Shown: piece by piece, positions 1 to 6,708 of the stretch
Layout: each line of letters starts with the position of its first letter
How positions within the stretch are numbered: position 1 is the first letter of the stretch
Source: an uncultured Bacteroidota bacterium
Lineage (GTDB): Bacteria; Bacteroidota; Bacteroidia; Bacteroidales; SZUA-534
DNA: 6,768 nt
Assembly (NCBI GenBank): GCA_937899145.1
Contig: CALBPW010000551.1
Location: 1-6,768 of the forward strand
Reading direction: 5' to 3'
Translations under genes and position numbers: made by a program
Notes under the pieces: generated by a model
What the model saw: the letters and a program-made list of their open reading frames with translations, nothing else
What the model was told of the DNA's origin: nothing
Databases searched by the model: none

Positions 1-2378
1 TAACCATTCCAAACTCTGTTACAAGCATTGGCAATTATGCGTTCTATGGTTGCAGTGGTCTTACATCTATAACCATTCCAAACTCGGTTACAAGCATTGG
101 CGGCAGTGCATTCTACAATTGCACTGGGCTTACATCAGTAACCATTCCAAACTCTGTTACAAGCATTGGCAATTATGCGTTCTATGGTTGCAGCGGTCTG
201 ACATCAGTAACCATTCCAAACTCTGTTACAAGCATTGGCGATTATGCGTTCAGAGGTTGCACTGGGCTTACATCGGTTACTATTCCTAACTCGGTAACAA
301 GCATTGGTAGTTATGCGTTCGAAGGTGACATTCTTAATGTCTATTGTGCTATGGAAATAGACAGCAAACCTTCGAATTGGTACAATGGTTTTATTTCTTA
401 TCCTATTGTTTTTTGGAGCGCAAAGTTAGATGGCGATTTTGCATATCGCATAACAAACAATGAACTTTACGAGGCAGAAATTATAGGCTATTTAGGCAAT
501 AACAGTAAGGTGGAGATTCCCGCAGAAATAGCCATTAATGCATATACTAAGTGTAAAGTGATCGGTATTGCAGAAAATGCATTCCGTTATCATACTAATA
601 TGACGGAAATCATAATTCCTCATACAGTGAAAAGCATTGGAGGCGGAGCGTTCAATGGGTGTACAGGGCTGACTTCGATTGTGCTTCCAATTTCATTGAC
701 ATCAATTGGAGATGGTGCGTTTACAGATTGTTACAATATTAAGTCAATGAATATAAAATGCTTAACACCGCCAATAATCAATTCACAAACATTCCAGTCT
801 GTTGACAAAAACATTCCTGTTTTTGTAACATGTGGAAATGCTAACACATATAAATCAACAAATTATTGGAAAGATTTTGTAACATTTATTGATAATGAAT
901 TTCCTTATACACTTAAAGTCAATTCTGATGATAAGTCTATGGGCAATGTAACCATTCGGCAACAGCCTACGTGTAATACAAACGCCATAATTGAAGCAAC
1001 TGGAATCAACGGCTTCATTTTTAGTTGTTGGAGCGACGGTAACACAGAAAATCCACGTACGCTTGCCGTTACACAAGACACAACACTAACAGCATTTTTT
1101 GAAAAATATGTTACCGCAAACATTTCGAGTAGCGATAATGCAAGGGGATATACTTCGAACAATACAACTATTTTTAAGTATGGCGAGACAATAACTGTCA
1201 GTGCAATCGCTAATAATGGCTATTATTTCACACAATGGAGCGATGGTGTTACTACCAATCCGCGTACGCTGACAATGACAGGAGATGTTGCGTTTCAAGC
1301 GCAATTCGATATAAATCAATATAGGGTTACATTATTATCGAACAATCCAGCAAGAGGCTGTGTGTCGGGTAGCGGGACATTTAACTATAACACAACTAAC
1401 ACGCTAACTGCAACAGCTTATACTGATTATAAATTTTATAAATGGAGTGATGGCAACACTGACAATCCCCGTCAATTATTGCTTACAAGTGACACGGTTT
1501 TAACTGCAACTTTTATTGAAGACAGATTGTATGATGTGAATGTTGTGCCAAAAGATACGAGTATTGGAACAGTCAGCGGCTCTGGCAGATACGATTACGG
1601 AACAGAAGTGGTTTTGCAGGCCTCACCAGCCGCCAACTGCTATTTCAAGGGCTGGAGCGATGGCAACAGCAGCAACCCGCGCACCTATATTGTTGAGGCC
1701 GACACAAGCATCAGTGCCATGTTTGCGCCCATTGAGCTGCACACCATCAATGCTCAGCCATCTGACACAGCGCGTGGCACGGTGAGCGGTGCCGGACTTT
1801 ACCTAAGCGGCTCGCAGGCAACCATCGAGGCTACAGCCAATCAGCATTACCTGTTTAGCCAATGGAGCGACGGCCGCACCGACAATCCGCGCACCGTGCG
1901 TGTGATAGCCGACGCCACATACACCGCCGTTTTCGAGCCAATGCAGTACAATATTATTCTGGTACAGAACAATGCCGATATGGGCATGGTGTCGGGCAGT
2001 GGCGTTTACAGCTACGGCAGTGTTGTCAGCTGCCTTGCCAAGCCCTACCAGAACTACCATTTTGTGCAGTGGAGCAACGGCTCAAGAGACAACCCCTACG
2101 AGTTTGTTGTAGAAGACAACCTGCTGCTCACCGCCTATTTTGCCGCCGGCGCCGCCACCGCCATCGGCGATGAATCAGCCATACAACCAGCAATTTACAC
2201 CGTTGGCAACACCATTGTTGTAGAAAACGCAACAGATGAAATCCGCATTTACAACGCAATGGGACAAATGGTTTGCAGGGATGCTATTCATCGCGTCCGC
2301 GCGGAAATCAACGTTAACGGCGCAGGTGTTTACATTGTGAAAACTGGGAATGAGGTGAAACGGGTGGTGGTGAGGTGA
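1..2378 (+). CDS. BspA-like leucine-rich repeat / InlB-B-repeat surface protein with T9SS sorting domain (5' partial)
   Basis: The open frame enters from the left edge (first full codon at base 3) and stops with TGA at 2376-2378, so 791 residues are visible and the true start and signal peptide are missing. No in-frame ATG occurs before 351, and that ATG is internal because the repeats before it are in the same frame. Order of parts: five 23-residue BspA-type leucine-rich repeats (consensus like GLTSVTIPNSVTSIGxYAF) at 3-350; a spacer with two more repeats and a capping segment up to ~890; six ~68-residue InlB-B-like repeats, each with WSDG or WSNG followed by NP, at ~906-2141; and a C-terminal ~50-residue type A T9SS sorting domain (IRIYNAMGQMV ... 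GVYIVKTG ... KRVVVR) at ~2226-2375. Such proteins are exported by the Sec and type IX systems and anchored on or released from the cell surface, where they are often thought to act in adhesion. The ligand cannot be told. GC content rises sharply near 1600. Confidence 0.9.
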   Translation, partial: TIPNSVTSIGNYAFYGCSGLTSITIPNSVTSIGGSAFYNCTGLTSVTIPNSVTSIGNYAFYGCSGLTSVTIPNSVTSIGDYAFRGCTGLTSVTIPNSVTSIGSYAFEGDILNVYCAMEIDSKPSNWYNGFISYPIVFWSAKLDGDFAYRITNNELYEAEIIGYLGNNSKVEIPAEIAINAYTKCKVIGIAENAFRYHTNMTEIIIPHTVKSIGGGAFNGCTGLTSIVLPISLTSIGDGAFTDCYNIKSMNIKCLTPPIINSQTFQSVDKNIPVFVTCGNANTYKSTNYWKDFVTFIDNEFPYTLKVNSDDKSMGNVTIRQQPTCNTNAIIEATGINGFIFSCWSDGNTENPRTLAVTQDTTLTAFFEKYVTANISSSDNARGYTSNNTTIFKYGETITVSAIANNGYYFTQWSDGVTTNPRTLTMTGDVAFQAQFDINQYRVTLLSNNPARGCVSGSGTFNYNTTNTLTATAYTDYKFYKWSDGNTDNPRQLLLTSDTVLTATFIEDRLYDVNVVPKDTSIGTVSGSGRYDYGTEVVLQASPAANCYFKGWSDGNSSNPRTYIVEADTSISAMFAPIELHTINAQPSDTARGTVSGAGLYLSGSQATIEATANQHYLFSQWSDGRTDNPRTVRVIADATYTAVFEPMQYNIILVQNNADMGMVSGSGVYSYGSVVSCLAKPYQNYHFVQWSNGSRDNPYEFVVEDNLLLTAYFAAGAATAIGDESAIQPAIYTVGNTIVVENATDEIRIYNAMGQMVCRDAIHRVRAEINVNGAGVYIVKTGNEVKRVVVR
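3..350 (+). repeat. Tandem 69-bp leucine-rich repeat units
   Basis: Units start at 3, 72, 141, 210 and 279, exactly 69 bp (23 codons) apart. By my count units 1 and 3 differ at only four positions. The fifth is more diverged and runs into the spacer. The period in whole codons and the protein consensus show that this is a coding repeat of the BspA/TpLRR type. Near-identity at the DNA level implies recent duplication or gene conversion, and it would make the repeat number hard to assemble. The array continues past the left edge. Confidence 0.93.
906..2141 (+). repeat. Six tandem InlB-B-like domains
   Basis: Six protein repeats of about 65-70 residues lie at roughly 906-1100, 1107-1310, 1317-1514, 1527-1724, 1734-1934 and 1941-2141. 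Each begins with a beta-strand-like stretch, has a VSGSG-like turn (poorly kept in the first two), then aromatic-x-x-W-S-D/N-G and N-P-R/Y, and ends with a T-A-x-F-like strand. This matches the divergent InlB B-repeat (Listeria-Bacteroides repeat) pattern seen in many secreted proteins, where the domains usually act as stalks or spacers. The sixth unit is the most diverged (WSNG, NPY). At the DNA level the repeats are much less alike than the LRR units. Confidence 0.85.
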
Positions 2379-2399
2379 TTTTGCTAAAATATTGATTCA

Positions 2400-2434
2400 G
2401 TGGCAGAGATGTCAGAATATGGTGTCTCTGCCGC
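2400..2434 (+). terminator. Terminator-like hairpin after the BspA-like gene
   Basis: The arms 2400-2413 and 2421-2434 can form a 14-bp stem including four G-U pairs, with the 8-bp perfect core GGCAGAGA/TCTCTGCC, and a 7-base loop. The stem starts 21 bases after the stop codon. The following ATTTAAAT is a poor U-run, so this is either an intrinsic terminator with a weak tail or a 3'-end stabilising hairpin. Its place between two genes with a promoter downstream supports termination. Confidence 0.5.
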
Positions 2435-2516
2435 ATTTAAATGGGATTTAATTGGTGTAAATAGGTTAGAGCAAAAATCGGTTAAAGACAAAATCCCTTG
2501 TCCATCGACTTTCATC

Positions 2517-2543
2517 TTGCGTTCAAATTTTTCTATACTTTTG
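2517..2543 (+). promoter_or_regulatory. Bacteroidota-type promoter for sufB
   Basis: TACTTTTG at 2536-2543 matches the Bacteroidota -7 element TAnnTTTG exactly, followed by the frequent C. A TTG at 2517-2519 can serve as the -33 element with 16 bases between, slightly short of the usual spacing. Transcription would start near 2549-2551, leaving a leader of about 25 bases before the ATG at 2575. No Shine-Dalgarno sequence is seen there, only A-rich sequence, as is common in this phylum. Confidence 0.7.
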
Positions 2544-2574
2544 CACCAAAAATTATCGATACGTTTCGAAAAAC

Positions 2575-4011
2575 ATGGACACCAACATAATTTCCGAAGT
2601 AACCGACAGCGAGTACAAATATGGCTTTGTGTCGGACATTGAACACGACACCATTGGCAAAGGACTTAACGAAGACACTATCCGACTGATTTCGAGCAAG
2701 AAAGGTGAACCCGACTGGCTGCTCGAATTCCGACTTAAAGCCTACCGCCATTGGCTGACACAAAAAATGCCGACTTGGGCACATCTCAACATTCCGGAAA
2801 TTGATTATCAGGATATTATCTACTATTCGGCACCAAAACAAAACGTAAAGCCCGACAGCAAAGAAATAGACCCCGAACTCAAAAAAACCTTCGATAAACT
2901 CGGCATTCCGCTCGATGAGCAAAAAGCACTCTCGGGCGTGGCTTTCGACGCTGTAATGGACAGTGTGTCAGTAAAAACCACATACAAAGACGCACTTGCC
3001 GAGCGTGGCATCATCTTTTGCTCATTTAGCGAGGCCGTCCGCAATCACCCCGACCTTGTCCGCAAATATTTAGGCACCGTAGTTCCTCCCACCGACAACT
3101 ATTTTGCCGCCCTCAACTCCGCCGTCTTCAGCGACGGCTCCTTCTGCTACATTCCGAAGGGCGTGCGCTGCCCGATGGAACTCAGCACCTACTTCCGCAT
3201 CAACGCCGCCAAAACCGGACAGTTTGAGCGCACACTGATTGTTTGCGACGACGACAGCTACGTCAGCTATCTTGAAGGCTGCACCGCCCCGCGCCGCGAC
3301 GAGAACCAGCTGCACGCCGCCATTGTCGAGATTGTGGTGATGAACAATGCCGAAGTGAAATACTCAACCGTTCAAAACTGGTATCCGGGCGACAAAGACG
3401 GTAAAGGCGGCATCTATAACTTTGTAACCAAACGCGGACTTTGCAAAGGCGTAAACGCCAAACTATCGTGGAGCCAAGTTGAAACAGGCTCCGCCATCAC
3501 ATGGAAATACCCCAGCACCGTCTTGCTTGGCGACGGCTCATCGTCAGAATTTTACTCAGTCGCCGTAACCAACAACTACCAACAAGCCGACACTGGCACA
3601 AAAATGATACACATCGGACGTAACACCAACAGCCGCATAGTGTCGAAAGGCATATCGGCAGGACAGAGCCAGAACAGCTACCGCGGACTTGTAAAAATAT
3701 CAGCTAATGCCGATGGCGCACGCAACTTTTCACAATGCGACTCGCTGCTGCTTGGCGACCGCTGCGGCGCCCACACATTCCCATACGTCGATTGCCACAA
3801 CAACACCGCCATTATGGAACACGAAGCCACAACATCAAAAATTGGCGAAGACCAGATTTTCTACTGCAACCAACGCGGAATTTCAACCGAAGACGCTGTC
3901 GGCCTGATTGTCAACGGCTATGCCAAAGAGGTGCTCAATACCCTCCCGATGGAATTTGCCGTTGAAGCGCAAAAACTGCTGCAAGTGAGCTTGGAAGGTA
4001 GCGTAGGTTGA
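2575..4011 (+). CDS. sufB: Fe-S cluster assembly scaffold SufB
   Basis: SufB forms the SufBC2D complex that builds Fe-S clusters in the cytoplasm, using sulfur from SufS and ATP hydrolysis by SufC. The product is 478 residues, the usual length for the family (E. coli SufB is 495). The C-terminal beta-helix region holds the family signature [13 protein letters not shown] at 415-427. Cys388 (in SQCDSLLLG) lies 27 residues before Glu415, the same spacing as the functional Cys405 and Glu432 of E. coli, and Cys236 (in LEGCTAP) lies where E. coli has Cys254. The N-terminal part has the usual [11 protein letters not shown] segment at 47-57. The ATG at 2575 follows the promoter by about 30 bases and gives the normal N-terminus. 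Oddly, the sufC, sufD and sufS genes that usually follow sufB in Bacteroidota are absent here: the next gene is convergent trmB. Confidence 0.97.
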   Translation: MDTNIISEVTDSEYKYGFVSDIEHDTIGKGLNEDTIRLISSKKGEPDWLLEFRLKAYRHWLTQKMPTWAHLNIPEIDYQDIIYYSAPKQNVKPDSKEIDPELKKTFDKLGIPLDEQKALSGVAFDAVMDSVSVKTTYKDALAERGIIFCSFSEAVRNHPDLVRKYLGTVVPPTDNYFAALNSAVFSDGSFCYIPKGVRCPMELSTYFRINAAKTGQFERTLIVCDDDSYVSYLEGCTAPRRDENQLHAAIVEIVVMNNAEVKYSTVQNWYPGDKDGKGGIYNFVTKRGLCKGVNAKLSWSQVETGSAITWKYPSTVLLGDGSSSEFYSVAVTNNYQQADTGTKMIHIGRNTNSRIVSKGISAGQSQNSYRGLVKISANADGARNFSQCDSLLLGDRCGAHTFPYVDCHNNTAIMEHEATTSKIGEDQIFYCNQRGISTEDAVGLIVNGYAKEVLNTLPMEFAVEAQKLLQVSLEGSVG

Positions 4012-4224
4012 TTTTGATTAGGTGTTAGGCTTATAGGCAATAAAACAAAGCAATTGGAAAAATTCGCCTAAAAACCAATTAAAATGAGCCGTTTTTTTAT
4101 TCCGATGTGCGTCGGAACTATGCTATTTGTTCGAAAACAACCACAACTCACAAACTTGCGAGTTTTGGTAAACTCAAGCACAAAAAGCTGATAATAAGAA
4201 GACCATAGTATAAAAGCGAGGTTT
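4012..4224. other. Convergent intergenic region with small inverted repeats
   Basis: This stretch between the 3' ends of sufB and trmB holds no credible gene. Visible structures are AATTGG/CCAATT (4052-4057, 4075-4080), TTAGGC/GCCTAA (4025-4030, 4066-4071) and a perfect 6-bp hairpin TTCCGA-TCGGAA (4100-4117). The last is preceded, not followed, by a T-run on the + strand, so it is not a classical terminator in either direction. On the - strand AATTGG/CCAATT is followed by T-rich sequence and could help end trmB transcription. Function is otherwise not evident. Confidence 0.5.
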
Positions 4225-4233
4225 TTATACCTC
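4211..4233 (-). terminator. Weak terminator candidate overlapping the trmB stop
   Basis: On the minus strand GAGGT (4233-4229), a six-base loop and ACCTC (4222-4218) are followed by GCTTTTA. The hairpin spans the trmB TAA stop. The stem is only 5 bp and the U-run is short, so this is tentative. Confidence 0.3.
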
Positions 4234-4935
4234 TTCGTCAAATTCGGGTTCAATTAGTTTGGTATTGTGTGGCAAGCTAAACTTCAGATAATGAATGGTA
4301 TTGCCATCATCGATATGGAGTTGCTCGTAGTAGGTTTTTATGCTAAGCACATCGTCGAGCCAAGATTCAGAATACAAATCGGCTGTGTTGCGCAAAACCG
4401 GCAAATTGTTTTGCTCGGCAACTGCGCAAGTGTAACGGTAGAGAAAGCGGCTGTCGGTTTTTAAGTTGATGCTGCCGCCATCGGCAAGCAAATGCTGATA
4501 CATCGACAGAAAAGCACCCGATGTGAGGCGCTTTTTCGCACGGCGTTTCTTCATTTGTGGGTCGGGAAAGGTTATCCAGATTTCACCAACTTCATCTTTC
4601 GCAAAAAAACTGCCAATCAGCTCAATACGCGTGCGCAAAAAGGCCACATTGCGCATCTGTTCAATATTCGACGATTTTGCTCCCGTCCAAATGCGGGCTC
4701 CTTTGATGTCAACCCCAATGAAATTCTTATCGGGAAACATGCGCGCCATACCAACTGTGTACTCGCCCTTGCCACAGCCAAGCTCAAGCACTATCGGGTT
4801 TTCGTTTTTAAAAACGCTGTCGTGCCAATGTCCTTTTAAAGGATGGGTATAATTCAAAAAATCAGTCACCTCCGGCTGAAAAACATTTTCAAACGTTTCG
4901 TTTTCTCTGAACTTTGCAAGTTTCCCTTTTCCCAC
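4225..4935 (-). CDS. trmB: tRNA (guanine-N7-)-methyltransferase TrmB
   Basis: TrmB transfers a methyl group from S-adenosylmethionine to N7 of G46 in the variable loop of tRNAs, in the cytoplasm. The 236-residue product has all the family blocks: the SAM-binding ELGCGKGEYT at 51-60, VDIKGARIW at 75-83, the FPDP block with a basic run (ITFPDPQMKKRRAKKR) at 121-136, TDSRFLYRY at 160-168 and the TYYE motif at 201-204, the counterpart of the TxFE motif of other TrmB proteins. The start codon is GTG (4935-4933). It gives the usual MGKxKLxKF N-terminus, and an in-frame stop lies a few codons upstream with no ATG between. It follows gldH by 87 bases on the same strand, so it may be cotranscribed or have its own promoter; no clear TAnnTTTG element is seen in that gap. 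It converges on sufB. Confidence 0.96.
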   Translation of the reverse strand: MGKGKLAKFRENETFENVFQPEVTDFLNYTHPLKGHWHDSVFKNENPIVLELGCGKGEYTVGMARMFPDKNFIGVDIKGARIWTGAKSSNIEQMRNVAFLRTRIELIGSFFAKDEVGEIWITFPDPQMKKRRAKKRLTSGAFLSMYQHLLADGGSINLKTDSRFLYRYTCAVAEQNNLPVLRNTADLYSESWLDDVLSIKTYYEQLHIDDGNTIHYLKFSLPHNTKLIEPEFDEEV

Positions 4936-5022
4936 TTTCTTATTTTTTATTTAGATAACAGACCCCGGACAACAGATTAACCGATAAAATTCAATTCCTT
5001 TAAGCTCCTCACTCCAGTCTTC

Positions 5023-5496
5023 TCACCTTTCAACTTTCTCAACCCTTAATCCTGCACTCAGCACATGCGGCAAATTTTCGACACGCATTGCTTGTTCAAT
5101 ATAAAATGTGTAATTGCCTGAGTTGGGGAATCTCACATTGCGCTTGTAATACACATTGTTTGTCCAGACATTGCCAAAGCCGCTGCCAAGCCACTTTCCC
5201 CGTTGGTCGGCTAAGATGCACTCAAGCGTGTCCATTTGGTGTGATTTGTCGGGAGCGGCGACAGTGATGAACAAATACATGTTGCTATACGGATATTGGC
5301 CTGTTATACGATTGTTAAACAATATGTTATACGATTGCAGAGTGTCGGTTACCGGCACATCAAATTTGAGCAAGCTGTCGCGATGCCACTCCTCGCCGCG
5401 CATTGTGTAATTCTGCTCAAAATATAAGCGATTGTCGCACGATGCCAAAACAGCTAACACACTGCTAATCAACGCTATTGTCCTGATTGTTTTCAT
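5023..5496 (-). CDS. gldH: Gliding motility lipoprotein GldH
   Basis: The product has 157 residues. The N-terminus is a lipoprotein signal: Lys2 and Arg5, a hydrophobic stretch, and the lipobox LASC with the modified cysteine at residue 20. The mature part carries features I associate with GldH: a YPYSNMYLFI segment, DTLECILADQRGKWLG, VRFPNSGNYTFYIEQAMR and a closing GLRVEKVER. GldH is needed for gliding in Flavobacterium johnsoniae and is widely kept in non-gliding Bacteroidota, where its job is unclear. The ATG at 5496-5494 is chosen because it starts the signal peptide directly. A longer frame reaching 5610 would put 38 charged residues before the signal and run antiparallel to no known domain. 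The start lies inside the 3' end of ricT (32-base overlap), which suggests translational coupling and one operon. Confidence 0.9.
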   Translation of the reverse strand: MKTIRTIALISSVLAVLASCDNRLYFEQNYTMRGEEWHRDSLLKFDVPVTDTLQSYNILFNNRITGQYPYSNMYLFITVAAPDKSHQMDTLECILADQRGKWLGSGFGNVWTNNVYYKRNVRFPNSGNYTFYIEQAMRVENLPHVLSAGLRVEKVER

Positions 5497-6463
5497 TATT
5501 TGCTCTATTGTTTCGCCAGTTGTTATTGTCGCGACCTTGACGATTTTGTTTTTTCTTTTTCTTTTTACGCTTTGTGTTGTCGAAGCGTGTAAGGCTGTCT
5601 TGTCCGACAACTTGCGAAAAATCTATTTCTTTCTCTTGGTTCGATTCGGTTTCGGCGGCTACATCAAGTTCCACTTTTTCGCCACGCTTGTTTGCCTCCA
5701 GATACTCTTTTACTTTTTCGACGGGTATCGGAATCATATCCAAGCTGTTAGCATCGCCAATGGTGTACCACATCAGGCGTCGGAAAACATCGGTTTTTTG
5801 ATGGAATGCTTTGCCGTTGGTCGTAATAATCGCCACCTCAGAAGAAGGGAAATCTTTACGTTCATCGATGTAAGCGTCAACCTCGTAATTTAGGCAACAT
5901 TTCAGTTTACAGCACTGGCCTGCAAGTTTTTGCGGATTGAGCGACAGTTCTTGATACCGCGCTGCCGTAGTGGTTACCGACACGAAGTTGCTCATCCAAG
6001 TTGAGCAGCACAACTGACGCCCGCAAGAGCCAATGCCACCAATGCGGCCGGCCTCTTGCCTTGCTCCTATCTGTTTCATTTCGATGCGGATATGGAAGCG
6101 GTCCGCCAAAATTTTTATCAATTGACGGAAATCGACACGGTCATCGGCTATGTAGTAGAAGATGGCTTTTGTTTTATCGCCTTGATACTCAACATCGCCG
6201 ATTTTCATATTCAGCTTAAGGTCGGCTGCTATTTGCCGCGACTCGATCATTGTGTTTTTCTCAAGAGCGATGGCTTCTTTCCATTTTTCAATATCAATTG
6301 GTTTCGCCTTGCGATAGATGGTTTTAAACTCACTTTCAGGGTTGATGTTGTGCTTTTTAAGTTGATTTAGCACTAACCGCCCTGCAAGCGACACAATGCC
6401 AATATCGTGCAAACGTTCTGATTCCCCTCTGAGGGTCAGAGCGAAAGAAAATTCAGAGAACAA
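5465..6463 (-). CDS. ricT: RicT/YaaT-like PSP1 domain protein, 5'-truncated
   Basis: The product belongs to the PSP1 family. Its B. subtilis relative RicT (YaaT) works with RicA and RicF in a Fe-S-binding complex that affects RNase Y-dependent RNA maturation; the role in Bacteroidota is less clear. Family features begin at HDIGIVSLAG (residue 19) and continue through IADDRVDFRQLIK, RIEMKQIGARQEAGRIGGIG, the first cysteine block CGRQLCC (147-153) and the second, QCCKLKCCLNYE (183-194). The tail is lysine-rich (299-305), then rich in Asn. The first 18 residues do not match the family, which normally has about 100 more N-terminal residues including a KGDIVAVEA-like stretch. The only start for this frame is TTG at 6463-6461, and an in-frame stop lies at 6481-6479. 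The gene is therefore broken near 6410, either by a misjoined assembly or by a real rearrangement. It overlaps gldH by 32 bases; the ricT-gldH order is one I recall as common in Bacteroidota. Confidence 0.87.
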   Translation of the reverse strand: MFSEFSFALTLRGESERLHDIGIVSLAGRLVLNQLKKHNINPESEFKTIYRKAKPIDIEKWKEAIALEKNTMIESRQIAADLKLNMKIGDVEYQGDKTKAIFYYIADDRVDFRQLIKILADRFHIRIEMKQIGARQEAGRIGGIGSCGRQLCCSTWMSNFVSVTTTAARYQELSLNPQKLAGQCCKLKCCLNYEVDAYIDERKDFPSSEVAIITTNGKAFHQKTDVFRRLMWYTIGDANSLDMIPIPVEKVKEYLEANKRGEKVELDVAAETESNQEKEIDFSQVVGQDSLTRFDNTKRKKKKKKQNRQGRDNNNWRNNRANNENNQDNSVD

Positions 6464-6464
6464 T

Positions 6465-6493
6465 TTGACATAGTCAAATCACGAACCTAAATC
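6465..6493 (+). promoter_or_regulatory. Possible sigma-70-type rRNA promoter
   Basis: TTGACA at 6465-6470 is a perfect -35 hexamer. With a 17-base spacer the -10 position is TAAATC (6488-6493), a weak match (3 of 6) to TATAAT. The -35 sits inside a palindrome (6464-6478) that could instead be a hairpin or operator. This is not the TAnnTTTG pattern of Bacteroidota. Tentative, because the weak -10 could be chance. Confidence 0.35.
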
Positions 6494-6629
6494 TGATCTC
6501 GTCGAGAGACGGGACAGATCCGGAAAGCCAGATAACACTGGCGAGGAACAAACAATTCGTTTCGTGTGCGCGGTGCAGATGCCAATTCATAAGCCTTCGG
6601 CTTATTTCATTGACCTCAGCCCCGCCTAT

Positions 6630-6690
6630 GATCTTTGAAAATCATACAGCAATTCACGCAAGCGTGATTGCTGATGCTTTTACAAAGATC
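6630..6690 (+). other. Long leader hairpin just upstream of 16S
   Basis: GATCTTTG (6630-6637) pairs with CAAAGATC (6683-6690), AAAA pairs with TTTT inside it, CAT pairs with ATG, and CAGCAATTCACG (6647-6658) pairs with CGTGATTGCTG (6663-6673) with one bulged T and a CAAG loop. The whole is one nearly continuous stem of about 26 bp ending 18 bases before the predicted 16S start. An alternative short hairpin TATGAT/ATCATA (6627-6632, 6641-6646) shares the left arm, so the two cannot form together. It is likely a pre-rRNA processing or folding element. Confidence 0.6.
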
Positions 6691-6708
6691 GCACACAAAA
6701 CTATCATT

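Larger units (their letters stand above)
6411..6708 (+). other. rRNA operon leader region
   Basis: The ~300 bases before 16S show no protein gene except the non-homologous extension of the broken ricT frame. The strand carries a series of possible RNA hairpins: TTTGAC-ATA-GTCAAA (6464-6478); GATCT...AGATC enclosing CGTC-GAGA-GACG (6495-6520), with a GNRA-type loop; GCCAG-ATAACA-CTGGC (6527-6542); ATAAGCC-TTC-GGCTTAT (6589-6605), followed by a short T-rich run; and the long nested hairpin at 6630-6690. GATCTTTGAAAA at 6630-6641 resembles a boxA antitermination element. Dense structure directly before 16S is what a transcribed pre-rRNA leader should look like. Confidence 0.65.

Noticed and set aside
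50..289. 79-residue frame over the LRR repeats
   Set aside because: It is the +1 shadow of the 69-bp LRR units; the real frame starts at base 3 and gives the BspA consensus.
3..350. CRISPR-like regular repeat spacing
   Set aside because: The period is 69 bp with no unique spacers, in frame, and encodes a known 23-residue protein repeat.
2400..2642. 80-residue frame between the surface protein gene and sufB
   Set aside because: It covers the terminator hairpin and sufB promoter and runs into sufB in another frame; no recognisable protein.
4068..4253. 61-residue minus-strand frame after trmB
   Set aside because: It overlaps the trmB 3' end and AT-rich intergenic inverted repeats, with no start signal or family resemblance.
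5497..5610. Longer gldH starting upstream at 5610
   Set aside because: It would add 38 polar residues before a perfect lipoprotein signal peptide; the ATG at 5496 fits the family length and signal.
5432..5893. 153-residue plus-strand hydrophobic frame opposite ricT/gldH
   Set aside because: It is antisense to two genes with strong family features; its Phe/Leu-rich stretch is the complement of the Lys-rich RicT tail.
6495..6605. A tRNA gene in the rRNA leader
   Set aside because: The hairpins do not form a cloverleaf and no T-loop GTTCGA-like sequence is present in the right place.
6610..6638. Second rRNA promoter, TTGACC with GATCTTTG as a TAnnTTTG-like -7
   Set aside because: The first T of the -7 box is missing and spacing is short, and the same bases form a long leader stem, so they are more likely transcribed. 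Not excluded.
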